64,000 bases of DNA from Psococerastis gibbosa. Its lineage: Eukaryota > Arthropoda > Insecta > Psocodea > Psocidae. The notes under the pieces were generated by a model, which saw only the letters and a program-made list of their open reading frames with translations, was not told the DNA's origin and searched no databases. Each line of letters opens with the position of its first letter. Position 1 is the stretch's first letter. The DNA is taken from assembly GCA_963971405.1 (NCBI GenBank), contig OZ020484.1:23002001-23066000 (forward strand). Reading direction: 5' to 3'. Made by a program: the position numbers and the translations under genes. Shown one piece after another: positions 33,431 through 45,685 of the stretch.

Positions 33431-36400
33431 ATGGCTGCTGTTGGAGTATTGCTGGCGGTCCTATTGGCCCTAGTTGCAAGTGGGGGTTGTGTCGTTTACC
33501 GGCCTGACTACATCCCTCGTATGAAGAATACATCTGCAAGATGGAATTTCAAGGCTAAACTTAGTGGGTACGTTCGTCATATGATATAAAATTAGGTAGG
33601 CTACGGCCATTATACATTTATTTACAGACAGGCTAGACAGCTGATCAGTCATGCTATCCTAAATTAGAATATTTTCGCCCTTTTTTCGATGAAATCGTGA
33701 ACAGGAATGGAAAAAAAATAGGCCAATAAAGCCTTCAGTAGAACGTACACCGGTCAGAGACATAATATATCTTTATCCCCATAAACATAATAATTATGCG
33801 GTTTATACCTATACTTTGTATCAACGTTTCACGATGTTCATCAATCCCATCATGAAATTATTATATGTGCAGATCAATTTTTTTTTTAATACCGTTGGCC
33901 TACCTACGCAACAAGGCCCTTTCTTTTTTTTAAACGGCCCCGGATAAAGCTTATATACAATATATAGCCTATGTGGAATTCACATACAGCAGCAGCCTGA
34001 TCGAGGCGATTATAATACCGGGGTTAAATAAATACCTTAGGATTATTACTGTAAACAAACAAATTTTGAATAGCACTTTCCATTATAAAATTATCTTGTT
34101 TACATTTGTAATACCAGGGGATTAAATAAATACCGGTATTATAATCGCCTCGATCAGGCTGCTGGTATATTATAATTTACTAGTAGCATTAAAAGGTTAG
34201 CTGTAACATTGACAGATGAAGTTGCGAAATTTTTTGTTTTTCTAGGCCTATAGAATAGAAAATTTTGTGTTGGCTAATCTTTGGGGCCATTTCTACCATC
34301 ACTACTTTCTATAGGGGTCCATATGCCTTATCTTGCACCGGGGCCCGGCCCCGAATATAGTTGCGCCACTGTGTTTGTAGACTATTGTCAGGTAGGCCTA
34401 TCCGCCTTGCATCAGAGCCGCCCGCGACAGGGTGAGACGCGATTTCCATCTCCCCCCCCCCTCCTGATTGAGGGCGAAGATCCGCCTAATATTTTTGCTA
34501 CCAGCCAGCTGGATGCAAGGGGAAATAGGACCCCTCCTCAATTATAATGCTTCGAGAGTTCACTATAAACACTGAACAATTAATAAAAATAAAAATAATA
34601 TGACATGGCTTAGTCCACAAAATAAATCCAGCGTGCGCCTTGGGGCCCCCTATAAACTTAATGCTAGGTAGCCTAATTGACAAAAGGAGTTTTCAGTTGT
34701 CTTGTTGTGATTGGCTAGATATATCTTAATATATATATTTCGACGGTCCGTGTGTATGTTCCGGGCCACCTCTCAAACGGTTGGACCGATTATAATGAAT
34801 ATTGCTGTGTGTGTTCAAGGAGATTCGAGGATGGTTTAGATTAACACTTTTGCCCACTGGAGAATGTTTTTATAATTTGATTTTGGAATATTTTACATTA
34901 GTCCGTGTACATGGCTGCTGGTACTGCCGACATCAACCGACATCTAGCGCCAGACTGCGCTACATTTAATTTTCGTTTATCCCGACAGTTGGCGCTACCA
35001 TCGCCAACCGACATCAACTGACATCTAGCGGTAGACTTCGCTACCATTAATTTTCGTTTATCCCGACAGTTGGTGCTGTGTGTGTGTTGCGTGTGACCAC
35101 AATTAATTTTTATGAGCAGTGACTGCGAGGCCGCGTAGGCCGAGCTGCCGTCTCTGATTTACATGAGCAGTGACCGCGAGGCCGAAGGCCGAGCTGCCGC
35201 CCGCGGCAGGCGCAAGCGGTGGAGGAACCGCTTGTACAATAATAATAATCAAATAGTTGGCTTCTATAAAACAAATAACGTAATCGCAATAATCGTCCCA
35301 TCGACCAATTCAGTATTTCGGGATTAAAGTCGAGGCAACCGAAATGTAACCCTAGGACTATTATTATTATTATTTACCATTACTCATATTATCTATCCGA
35401 TACCTATAGGCCTACTAGTTATAGTTATAGGTATAGGAATTTAAAGCATGTACGGGTTCACTTGCACCGGTTCTTTTATAATTACTATGGTAGAAAGCTT
35501 TTAAATCTAGGCGACTTAGTGATGATATGGCCTACTATAGTGCAATGGTATATACAATATCCATGGTAGCCTACCTACCTAAAAAGTGAATACGCTATAC
35601 GATAGGTACCTGTCTATACCAAATTTATCAAGGGACCGTTCCTCTTATAATAAAGTAACACAGCAATCGCATGGTACCGGACTGTACCAATATTTGTTCT
35701 CTTTTTTGTTTTAGGCCCAACGTGTGTGCCAAGGAAATAATTTGGGGGGCGACACCCGTGACCTATGACATCGCTTGGACCGGAGGCGCCAGTTGTGAGG
35801 CAACGTGCGTATTTTGCGTCATTAGCCTATGCCTACCGTACCAAAAAAGAATCATTCAAGCCCTGTAACTGAGTGTAACATTACAGTCAACATGGACTAT
35901 GCGCTGAATACCTTAATTGCAGACAAATTATAGGAGACCTATCCTAAGTCTAATGCCTTGTAGTATATACAATATATACGGGCATCTACTGTATGTAGGC
36001 TAATGTTCTACAAAGATCGTCAGGCTATCTATCCATGCGATTTCAATTTTTCTTAGACCCGTAGGCCGATATATTGGAACAAATATTGGACTAATATTTG
36101 AGTTTGTTTTAGTGTGTACCGGTATATAGGCTACAATTGTCAGATATACAGTATGTATATAGAACCCTACTTAATTTAAATCGTCACTTAGGCCAGTAAA
36201 ATTAGACTTTGTATCGAAAATAAATGCTACAAAAGATGTTATAGCTTATTGAATATCTTCAGTTGAAGCCCAATGTTACTCACCTAAGTTTTCCCTCTTT
36301 AGGGGCCTTGTGGCATGGGGATTCAGAGAAGCTAATGTATGTATTGAAAAAAAAATCGGTATTAACGTTTTAGAGGCATGCTTTCCTCTTTGAATGAGAC

Positions 36401-39400
36401 TAAAATATTGAATTCTTCGAACCAACCGTTTTCAAATTCGACCTTAAGGCGGGGTGGTAAGCTACCCTGTGAGCCTATATGTAAATAATAAAATGCGCGT
36501 ATGCAAAAAGCGAGGCGTTTCCATATTTTGGTGGTACCTACGTCACACGTAGCCTACAACATGTGCTAACGGAGGATGAAAAATCAAATTTCTTTGAATT
36601 TTAGAAAGATTATCGCTAATGTTGCTAAAATTATGCGTTTTTTGACCATTTCGCCAGTACTTATTTAAATTTAATGAAGTTTCCAACAAAAAAACACCAA
36701 TGCTGTTTGCGTGTTTCATATAGGCTAGAAGGCTACATTGAGGATATGGTTGGGTAAAATAACAATTTCATGTGTTTATCATATTCTGAGTCGATATTGT
36801 ATTTGAGGAAATGAAAAAACTGCTGTCCCCCGTGTAGGCTGTTGGACATTATACTTCTACAAACTGATCAATTATATATGCCATTAGATAAGGATTCCTC
36901 ACAAGTCGATTCGGAACATGATAAATATCTACCAGAAAATTTTGTTATATCCATCCATATGCTCAATCATCGTTGAGTTAAAATAGCCTAACTTTGTTGT
37001 CATTTTTGGGAAAGTAAATTAAATTTAAATAAGCAAACGCGATACAATGTGCATGGTTTTTGCGTTAATATTTCAAAACTCTCAAGAAATTTGAAATTTT
37101 CATCAACTGGTTGGTATAGGTTTGCACAAGTTCTAGGCTTTCGAAAATTTTGGGTTTTACGACTTATACATTATTAGGCCCTATTGTAGTATATAACACA
37201 CCAAATATTCGAAACTACCCAATCTTTTGCAGAAGCTGATTTTACTGGGTACCACTGATCTACAATATATATATAGACTCGCAGTGTTCAGCCCACACTT
37301 AAGGTCGTATATGAAAACGGTTGGTCAGAAGAATTCACTTTTAGTCTCATTTAAAGCCGGAAAGGTATCTCTAAAACCATAAACTGTTATACCGATAGCT
37401 TTTTTTCAAGCAATACATTAGTTTGTATGATAAATTGATAATCCGAAATCGATATACCGTATCTAAAACACAAGTCAAAATTTGGTCCATTCGGGATGTC
37501 CTTCCAAATCGGAACGAGTTGTTCAAAATTTACGTGTTCTATAACTTATTAAACGGTTATTATTTTGCTTTGTTAGGGATTATTGTAAAAGTAGGTACCC
37601 TTTTGGGGGTATATATTTATACCCCCCTCCCTTTAGCACAAGGGGAAAACTTAGGTGAGTAATATATTGGTCCTCAACTGAAGATATTTCAACAATAAAA
37701 TCTTTTGTTACATTTATTTTCGATAAGCCCCATTTCTGTGTCTATATATAACTTTATACTGGCCTAGTTGTCTGCATTTTCCTTCAGAACTGTGAAACTC
37801 GACTGCTGTGAAGGCTGGCTGCGAGTTCCAGGCGAAAGGGGCTGCACAAGAGGTAACTTACTCGTACAGTATATGGCTAGGACCTACTGGGAGACTATTA
37901 CCCAGCTATATAAGCGTCGGCTACAAGACCGTAGCCAGGATTTTTTTCGGGGGGGGGGGGGTGTTTCCAGAAATTTCATTTGATATTACATAGTGGTTTT
38001 TATTTTTCCTCTCAAAATCCGATTCTATCTAGTATGAACCCCCATGAACCCCCCTTGGCTCCGGCCTTGATCGGCTACATCAATATATGAAGACAAGATT
38101 ATGGCAAGGAGCGGTGAGCGGTTAATGGTTATCAATATTTGTACAATAAGCAAATCTGCTGAATTTTTTTTTTGGCTTGCAAAAATTGCGGAACTTATAT
38201 TAGGATGGGGGGGGGAGACTTTCCCCTCAGTCTATACAGCAATAATGATACAATTGATTATGACAAGAAAATTGAGCCTATGAATATGTAGAGTTTAAAT
38301 GTACAATGTTATATTAAATGGGTTGTATGCGAACCTATGTTATTCAAAAGGGGAACCTTGCTGCATATTGACACTTGTTATTACCGTACAGCCTTTTTTT
38401 CAGTGACAGCAATACCCTCAGCTCTTTCAGCAGCCACCAATTTAAACGCTGGAAAATCCCTGAGACTGCTCAATTCAGCAGCACTGGATTCGTATCTGTC
38501 TGACAGCGACAAATCATTGACTATTTTCGCGCCTTTGGACCACTATTGGGCCAAGTTGCCATCACACAGCCAATACTATTTAGATGATGGTAAGATCTAC
38601 ATACTGTATATCTATAGTATAAGACTACAAATGGAGAAAAAGGCCACTAGGCCTAAGTCAGTAAAAAATTAAAAAGCCTCCTCCACACGTGGGTGTTACA
38701 GGTGCCGCGCGAGCCTCCCGTATGGTAGACGGGCCACCCCTGCTGCTGACTCACGTCGTCATCGGACGGCACACAGCTGCAAGCCTCCACAGTGACGTCA
38801 TCCTCACCCCCCTCTCCGGACAGCCTCCCCTCAGGATAAATAAGTATCCCAATGGGGTAATGTACCCGTTTTTTATTCAACCGAATACATTGTACATAAA
38901 TTATATATATACTGTATATATTATATAGACGGCTTTGTAGCCATTCTACGAATTTCAATGTTTAAGAAATTTGGATGTTTTTCCGCTGGTAGGCAGGCAG
39001 GCGGAACAAATAAATGTTTGTAGTATTACCAAGTTAACGTTATAATCGAAATAAATAACAGAGTTACCTGGAAAATCTTTCAGGTTATACCTACGTAAAC
39101 TGCAAGGCTTACATTGCTGTCTAAATGTGCTATTAAGGGTATTAGGGGAATAAAAGAGATATATGCTTGTAGAAATTTGGCACCCTAAAATTTAATAGGC
39201 TACCTAACTACCTAACTTAAATTACACCAAAAATGCTGAAGTTAAGCTTAAAAACAAATTTTTAGGCACCTTAAAAGTAGGTTAATTTTCTTGTGTTTTA
39301 TGGCCAAAATTAAATATTAGGTTTTTTTCAAGTCGATTTTGTCTCATTTGAGAATTTCCTATTAATTGTAAATGGATAACTACTCTACTATTGTACTATC

Positions 39401-42400
39401 TAGAGCAGATACTAGCTGTCGTATGCCGTAATATCTAACATCGTATTTTGCGAATTTTCCGTTCAGATGATGACTGCCAACTGTGTTCCTGTAGTGAACC
39501 GAGATGTAGTAACACAAGGTCCGCTCGTTCACATTCTGGCTGGAATACTTCCTCAAGGATACTTGTTCCACATCACAGACACAGTACTTAGAGAACCTCA
39601 AGCTCGCCGATTCGCAAACTTCATTGCTCAGGTGCTCAGGACTTTCATTTTCAAGACCTTTCATTCCACTTAGCCTATTGTCCTATATCATACCCCAATT
39701 TTAATACTTCCGACAACGTGCGACACATAGAGCTAAAGTACCTACCTAAGGTGCATTTTTCATGACTTTTTGATTGGCAAAAAATTGAAATCCAAAACAG
39801 GTTACTCAATGAGTAGGTAATTATTTAGAGTCAACCAGAATTAAAGTACCTGCTGCAGGTTAGCTCATATGCTCGTACCACTAGGCACTACAATATTTAA
39901 CACTTACCGTAACGTACTGATATAGGCTATATAGGTATTATTTCGGACATGATAAGTTATAGCCTTGAAACCATGATTTTCTTTACCAAATAAATATTTA
40001 GTTAGACAGATATATAACTTTTCCCGGCAAGTGTGTTCCCAAAATATACCCAATGCATTAAATTAGGCTACAAAGAAATGGCTTTCAGAGTCGGATGGAG
40101 TTCCATTTCCGCCAGGAAGAGCCTCAGACGTTATTTCTCCCGACGGACACTGCTGTTGAAGCGCTCAGCCACCACCAGATCCACGCTTTGCAGTACGACG
40201 AAGAAGCCGTCCGGGCCTTGGTTCTGAACCACGTCACCGAGGGTGTGCAGTGCGGTATTATGCTGAGTTCCGCTCTCTTGGCCTCCAAGCATGGGAAACC
40301 TCTCCGGGCCGAGTGTCGCAGAGGCGGCACCTACATTAATGGTAGGCCCTTGGAGTCTTGGATTATGGTTGCCCGCAGAGAAGCCTCTGTACCCACCAAT
40401 TATCAGCAAATGTAAGAGATGGCTCGCGTAGAAAATATGAATCTGGCTCAGTTGCACACAAGACCTGCGGAACTTGTTTTCACACCCAAAGACACTTTGG
40501 AAGTGTTTATTGAAAGTTAGTAAAGTATTAAACAGGCTGGATAAGGCCTAGCCCTATAGATGATTGCTTATATACGTACGGTATAAGTTTGAGGTTCCGC
40601 CTATGGCAGCTTCCCCTTAATTCTACCTCGCAAATAAATTTCTATTGATTAACAATCACAAATGCCGCAGCATAATTTCCTTAAAATTTCCAGGAGCTGG
40701 AATTTTGGCCACCGATAAAATGGCTACTAATGGAGTCATTCATAGCATAGACCGAGTTCTAGTGCCCCGAAGGGCAATGCTTCTCCTGGACCTGCTTAAA
40801 GACTTAGGTCTTTCTACATTGGCAGCTCTGATGGAACGTACAGGGTTGTCTTCCATCTTCGTGTCTCCAGACTCATTCACCATCTTTGCGCCGACCAATG
40901 ACGCACTGGCAGGTACATAAAATAGCCTATACTGAGTACTGTCGGCCGCGAAGGAAGTCCCCTTTTGTAGCGAAGCGACACTCTTCACACATCAGCTTCA
41001 ACTGACTGGGTGATAAGTATAATTATATTATTACTCATTGGATACCGCATGAGCTGCGCTGCCTTTGGCGCCCATTCCACCGACCGGCTAGGGCTATTTA
41101 CAAAAACGGTGACGTGGTAGCAGACATTCAAGACTTAGGTGGCGTTTCCACCGACCTCGCATTGCAGAATGCAAATGACATTGACGGAAATTAGAATTTT
41201 TCTTTTTATAGAAATCTATTAAAATGTTTGTACTTAACATATCCCATGAAGCCATTTTTTAATTTTAGTTTGTTTGTTTGTGATTTTACTGTATGATCAT
41301 TGAACAATTTTAACTATGGCATAGAGGAAAACAAACATTTCCGTCAATTCTGCAATGCGAGGTCGGTGGAAACCCCGCCTATGTCTTGAATGTCTTCTAC
41401 CACATCACCGTTTTTGTAAATAGCCCTAGCCGGTCGGTGGAATGGGCGCCTTTGCAGTCAATGTACCTAGAGATACCGTACAGACTGTCAAAATTGATTT
41501 AGAACTAATCGAACTCTCGCTATTTCAGGAACAAATCGACTCTCTAATGTAGACGCAAGGACTCTAATTTTGAACCATATGACGGCTGGACGTGTCTTTG
41601 TTTCCGACTTGAAAACAACTCAGCTTTTGCCAAGTAAAGGAGCCAGACCCCCAGTGGCAATAAAAATTACGCGAGACGTAAGTTCCTGCTGATGCGTATT
41701 CCATATAAGAGTTGTTGTTGATTGTTGATGAATAACAGTGAACTTACTACTTGTGTATTTACCTACAACAACTAGTAAACTTAAAACTGTCTTTAATACA
41801 ATAGACTATAGCCAATAGGTACAATCACAGGCTTTTGTTCGCAAATTGATTCTCAAAATAAATAAATTCAGTGATTCAGTGGCGGCGCTACGGGGGTGCC
41901 CGAGGGGGCCTGCCCCCCCCCCCCCCAACAGTTTCTCCGGCCCCTCCGTGGCCCCTCCACTTTTCAGATATTTTACATGTTGTTAAATTGGAGAATTATT
42001 GAACCGTATACCTACTCCCAATGAAAAATGTTTCGTTTTTTCATTGGCCCCCCCGGATAGAAGTCATGCCCCCATGCCCCCCCCCCCCCGCCTTAAAATT
42101 TCTAGCGCCGCCACTGAGTGATATAGCCTACACCACCCGCACTCACATACATATGTATTTGAAGGGTCCGCTAGAAGAAGGCGGTGGTAAGCACATAGGA
42201 GTGAAAGCTCCCAAAACAGAAATAATGGTCCCGAAATATGACTTTTTAGCAAATTTTTTGCCCCAGAATCCCACTATCAAGGGTAAAGCTACCTAAGGAC
42301 ATGGTTTTAATCACTATCACACTATAATAACGACTACGATATAGGCTACAGAATGTATCCATGCTACCTTGTATTAGGTATATACTATACCGCATTAAAA

Positions 42401-44806
42401 AAAATTGTTAAAGCCGTTTTTGCGAGAAAAAATAAATTTTAGCAGTTTTTTTAGTTTCATGTTAGTAAAACCCCCCAAAATTGACTTAACACAAAACAGA
42501 AAATAAATTCTCTGAGATATGATTTGTATAATTAACCTATATTCCGAATTTCATCGAAATCTATCGGGTAGTTTGCCCACAGTTTGCGTCTCCAAAAAGG
42601 ATAACAATCTCGGTTTCAAGACTCTCCCATAAAACTTGCACTTCAAAAAACACTTCTGCTTCTTCTGCCTGTAAATAAAGAAGTGAAACTGCGCCTATAC
42701 ATATACAAGCTAATCTACGATAGGTATTAATGGATGTATAGTACAATAGATACCTAAACCTGCACCTCTTACTTACGTGTACAGTGGTTGGTATCTTTAA
42801 ATTTTAGTGATTGCAACATTCAACTAATATAAGATAGAAAAATTAAAGTGTAGCTATGGGCATTTTGCAGAACATCTTAGTAGACTCGGCCGTGATCACA
42901 CAAGCAGACGAAGAGGGGTTGAACGGTGTTGTTCACTTGATCGACCGAATCCTGACGGCCCCCCTCCAAACAACAGTGTTAGAGTACCTACAGAGCACTG
43001 GGAGGTACACACAATTCCTTAACGCCCTGAGAACGGTGAGTAATCGTCGACTAATAGACACATGGATAAGGTATTAGGAGTCAAAGAGTCATGCATGCAT
43101 AACATAATTTTCGGTTGGGGGGGGGGGGCAAGACCAGATCGCCTCTAGCTGTCAACTTCTTGCTGCGCGCAGAGGCCCGAGATGACGTTGAATTCTACCA
43201 ACCAAACAGCTTACTTCTCACTGTTGACCTGAACGTCTATTAGATCGGGTAACGGGTACTTAATTCCGCCTTACATTTTCCCATTTCATGGGGAGGGGCG
43301 GGTCCCCCTCTATACGCCACTGGCTGACCGCATGACATTAAATATGAATGTGGTGATTTATTGCTTTCCAATTTTTCTTATCTAAGGGTGGCTCTGACTA
43401 GTCCGGGTAAATTTAAAAAATTTGCAGTATCGTATAACTGCTGCCACGATATACGTGACAAACGTGCAACAAATTTAATTATTCTTCAAATCATAATTGT
43501 CGGAAGGATTGTGGCATTGGGGTAATAAAGCTTCCTATACATAATATAATATGTATATAGGCTATAGTGCGACTGTAGTGCCTAGAATCTTATTTACTCA
43601 GCAGGTAATTTCTGGCTAATTCGTTGGGCCCATTAAAATATATTGTGAATATACTATAAACGCTGGCCATTCACGAGGGCTCCAAACGGACTCGCGTCCT
43701 GTTCCATTTGGCGTTAACGCCATTTAGCGGGGTCATCACGACTACGCTGAACCAGTGACTCCAAATCTTTCAAATTGTACAGTGTAAAAGTACCTCTTCC
43801 ATATCGTCACACTGTACAATTTGAAAGATTTGGAGCGACTGGTTCAGCGTAGTCGTGATGACCCCTCTAAATGGCGCTAACGCGAAATGGAGCAGGACGC
43901 GGCATTTGGCTTGGCACGAGTCCGTTTGGAGCCCTCGTGAATGGCCAGCTTTAAAGTTAGATACAGTATCGTATAAGAACGTCATATGCTGTAGGTACTC
44001 TACGTCTATCACACCACAATGTATAAGCATGTAGGCTAATACGTTTTATTTCTTCAGGCAGGGTCATCTTTATATAATGCAGTGGCTTCACAAGGGGCGA
44101 AGGATAAGAAAACCGTGTTCGCTGTGGCAGATTCAGACATTGCTTACAGCCTATATTACAGAGCTGAGGTTTGTAGACTGTAGCCTTGTAGCCCAAAAGG
44201 TTCGTCCCCACAAGGCAATTTTTAAGATACCTATAGGCTATATTAGCCTATTTTACAGCCACGATTTCATACTTCTTATTGCATTTTTGATCGTGCCCTG
44301 CGGTCTTGGGTAGCGAAGGATTTGGTCCAACTTTTTTTTTGTCCGACCGCAAGAAACCGGGCTCACAATTGAGGACGCGCAAGATAGAACCGTCTGCAAA
44401 CGCCGCAGCTCTGCTGCCGACCCTTGATGAGTAAATGGCGCGGAAAAAGTAAAAAGTGAGTATCGAACCGAAGAGAGTTGGAGAAGGACTTGTTCACGGT
44501 CCGGACCGCCCAAAACTGTCTCGGGCATTAACTTAATTTGGATGTTTTAAAATATTGTTACAGATTGTGCGACATCACGTGCTTGGGCTGACAATACTGA
44601 GTGAAGAGGTGCCAACCAATGGTAGCTATGCTGTGCCAACCCTAGGCGGTTCCGAGCTAGTATTGGCTCGCCGCTCAGCAGGCATGTACGCTGGCTCAGC
44701 ACTGGTCCTGTCCAGGGACATTGTCTGCACTGATGGGGTTATCCATATCCTTCGCGAAGTTATTATCGACCCACAACGCTACTGGAACTACAATACATAC
44801 CACTAG
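33431..44806 (+). CDS. mfas: Secreted EMI plus four-FAS1 domain protein (TGFBI/periostin/midline fasciclin family), complete, 12 coding exons
   Basis: Probably an extracellular matrix or cell-adhesion protein. Coding exons: 33431-33567, 35715-35804, 37788-37852, 38404-38589, 38702-38856, 39467-39631, 40089-40341, 40694-40912, 41529-41677, 42871-43035, 44058-44168 and 44564-44806. Phases join throughout (1938 nt, 645 aa; human TGFBI is 683). Residues 1 to about 20 form a signal peptide (MAAVGVLLAVLLALVASGG). Residues 46-97 form a short EMI-like Cys region (GPNVCAKE ... TVKLDCCEGW ... PGERGC). Four FAS1 domains follow, about 105-242, 243-377, 378-505 and 506-640. Their signatures include LTIFAPLDHYWAKLP, MATNGVIHSIDRVL, FTIFAPTNDALAG, GLNGVVHLIDRIL and DGVIHILREVI. 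An upstream ATG at 33420 is out of frame; the chosen start gives the signal peptide. Introns 1, 2, 3, 8, 9 and 10 hold inverted-repeat elements. Orthology to midline fasciclin is inferred from architecture. Confidence 0.92.
33988..34164. mobile_element. MITE M4, copy 1 (intron 1 of the FAS1 gene)
   Basis: Terminal inverted repeats CAGCCTGATCGAGGCGATTA and TAATCGCCTCGATCAGGCTG. The centre contains GTAAACAAACAAATTTTGAA and AATTATCTTGTTTACATTTG. A second copy in opposite orientation lies at 62964-63138, and a fragment of the centre near 58735-58800. Confidence 0.8.
34725..35235 (+). mobile_element. Helentron-like non-autonomous repeat, copy 1
   Basis: The left part has CTCAAACGGTTGGACCGATT (34772-34791); the right part has repeated GAGCAGTGACYGCGAGGCCG, CCGAGCTGCCG and CGCGGCAGGCGCAAGCGG. 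The same left and right signatures occur at 52820-53130. Elements with this ACGGYTGGACCGAT start and GC-rich 3' end are usually Helitron-like in arthropods; the class is an inference, since no Rep/helicase is present. Confidence 0.5.
34915..35085 (+). repeat. Tandem duplication, about 80-bp unit
   Basis: Two adjacent copies of a unit with CCGACATCAACYGACATCTA, GCGCCAGACTGCGCTAC (or GCGGTAGACTTCGCTACC) and TTTTCGTTTATCCCGACAGT. They differ by a few substitutions. The array lies inside the helentron-like repeat. Confidence 0.75.
36190..37740. mobile_element. Large inverted-repeat element in intron 2 of the FAS1 gene
   Basis: Arms of roughly 250 bp. The left arm (about 36200-36450) has TATCGAAAATAAATGCTACA, ATATCTTCAGTTGA and ACTCACCTAAGTTTTCCC; the right arm (about 37300-37735) has their complements. 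AACCGTTTTCA and its complement mark the inner limit. The centre of about 850 bp has no transposase-like frame. The arms are diverged, so it is not recent. Confidence 0.6.
37925..38070. mobile_element. Poly-G MITE M5, copy 1
   Basis: Starts CGTAGCCAGGATTTTTTTCG with a run of 12 G, contains CATAGTGGTTTTTATTTTTC, and ends CCTTGGCTCCGGCCTTGA. An inverted copy lies at 61705-61880. It sits in intron 3 of the FAS1 gene, starting about 75 bp after exon 3. Confidence 0.6.
41066..41452. mobile_element. MITE M3, copy 2 (intron 8 of the FAS1 gene)
   Basis: Begins GCGCCCATTCCACCGACCGG and ends GGTCGGTGGAATGGGCGC, with arms of about 150 bp (GTGACGTGGTAGCAGACATT, CGACCTCGCATTGCAGAATG). CTTTG flanks both ends, a probable short target duplication. 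It is the best preserved of three copies. Confidence 0.85.
41873..42119. mobile_element. Poly-C/G MITE with CAGTGGCGGCGCTA ends (hAT-like)
   Basis: Ends are exact inverted repeats, CAGTGGCGGCGCTA and TAGCGCCGCCACTG. Long C-runs sit at both subterminal positions. The flanks AGTGATT and AGTGATA match at six of seven positions, compatible with an hAT-type duplication. Intron 9 of the FAS1 gene. Confidence 0.65.
43664..43950. mobile_element. Near-perfect palindromic MITE (intron 10 of the FAS1 gene)
   Basis: Arms of about 130 bp around a loop of some 25 bp. Outer ends GGCCATTCACGAGGGCTCCA and its complement; inner arms GTACAATTTGAAAGATTTGG and GACTGGTTCAGCGTAGTCGT with their complements. Arm mismatches are few, so it is recent or conserved as a hairpin. 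It carries no gene. Confidence 0.8.
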
Positions 44807-45082
44807 ACAGACCTTTATGGTTTATCTTTGCAGCATTACGGTATAGCCAAAAGTAACGTGTTTTCGCTTCATTTTTGCAATTTGCCAATTAATTATATTT
44901 TTAATAAGATTATAATTAAAAAGTTTTATTTTTTATATCAATCGTGCCAAAAAAATTGTTCAGTTACTTACTTACTGACTGGCAGGGAAATTTAAAAATT
45001 GACAGGTAGGCTAACACAAGGAGAAAAGGATATGGTACCAATTTAAAAATAATCCTAATGCGTATTTTAACTATTTTACCTC

Positions 45083-45088
45083 AATAAA
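45083..45088 (+). terminator. Likely polyadenylation signal of the FAS1 gene
   Basis: AATAAA 277 bp after the stop codon at 44806, in AT-rich sequence. ATTAAA-type and AATAAA-like hexamers also occur nearby, so the site used is uncertain. Confidence 0.4.
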
Positions 45089-45448
45089 TCTTATGTGTTA
45101 TGCCACTAGGCCTAATTAGTTCAAAAACTATATTTGACAAAATGTACGCTATAAAGTTATTATATCTATTGTAAAATAATAAGAATTAGAATAAAATATT
45201 CAATGCGTATTTAAAAATCTGGAGAAGTGGATGGCATCTTTGGGGCTGTATGTATTGGCGAGAGATGAGTAATTTTTGGCCCTGCACGAGCCGTTTTTAC
45301 AACTTGGCCCCTTGCCGACTTTTTTGCAGTCGGCAGCGAACATCTGAACCGGCTGAAACTTCCATTAAAATAAGGTAGGTGGCTAGTCAAATTTTATATT
45401 TTTATTACAACATTCCAATACAAATGGAAAACTGCGGGGTTAGGCCCG

Positions 45449-45685
45449 GTACACACGGACGATTTGCCGACGTCTTTTCCATTCTAGTCATAGCAGATGA
45501 TTTCTTGGCGATTTCGGAAGATGGTGTGAAGCTTATGAAACTGCCTGATTTTCCCGTAGCCACGCCAGATCATAGAAATCTTCTGAAGTAGACTCTGTGT
45601 GTTTGTATCCATCATTCAATCGCTACAACCGAAGAGACGTCGGCAAATCGCGACTGCGAGAATCGTCCGTCCGTAAGTGCCGAAA
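45449..45685. mobile_element. MITE M1, intact copy
   Basis: The left end has CCCGGTACACACGGACGATT and GCCGACGTCTTTTCC; the right end has GAGACGTCGGCAAATCGCGA and GAATCGTCCGTCCG. Terminal inverted repeats of roughly 40 bp, length about 235 bp. The copy at 5321-5652 is the same family with an extra insertion. Confidence 0.7.

Noticed and set aside
38689-38928. Independent small gene starting at 38689
   Set aside because: Its frame from 38702 to 38856 is exon 5 of the FAS1 gene, with matching acceptor, donor and phases. The upstream ATG is intronic.
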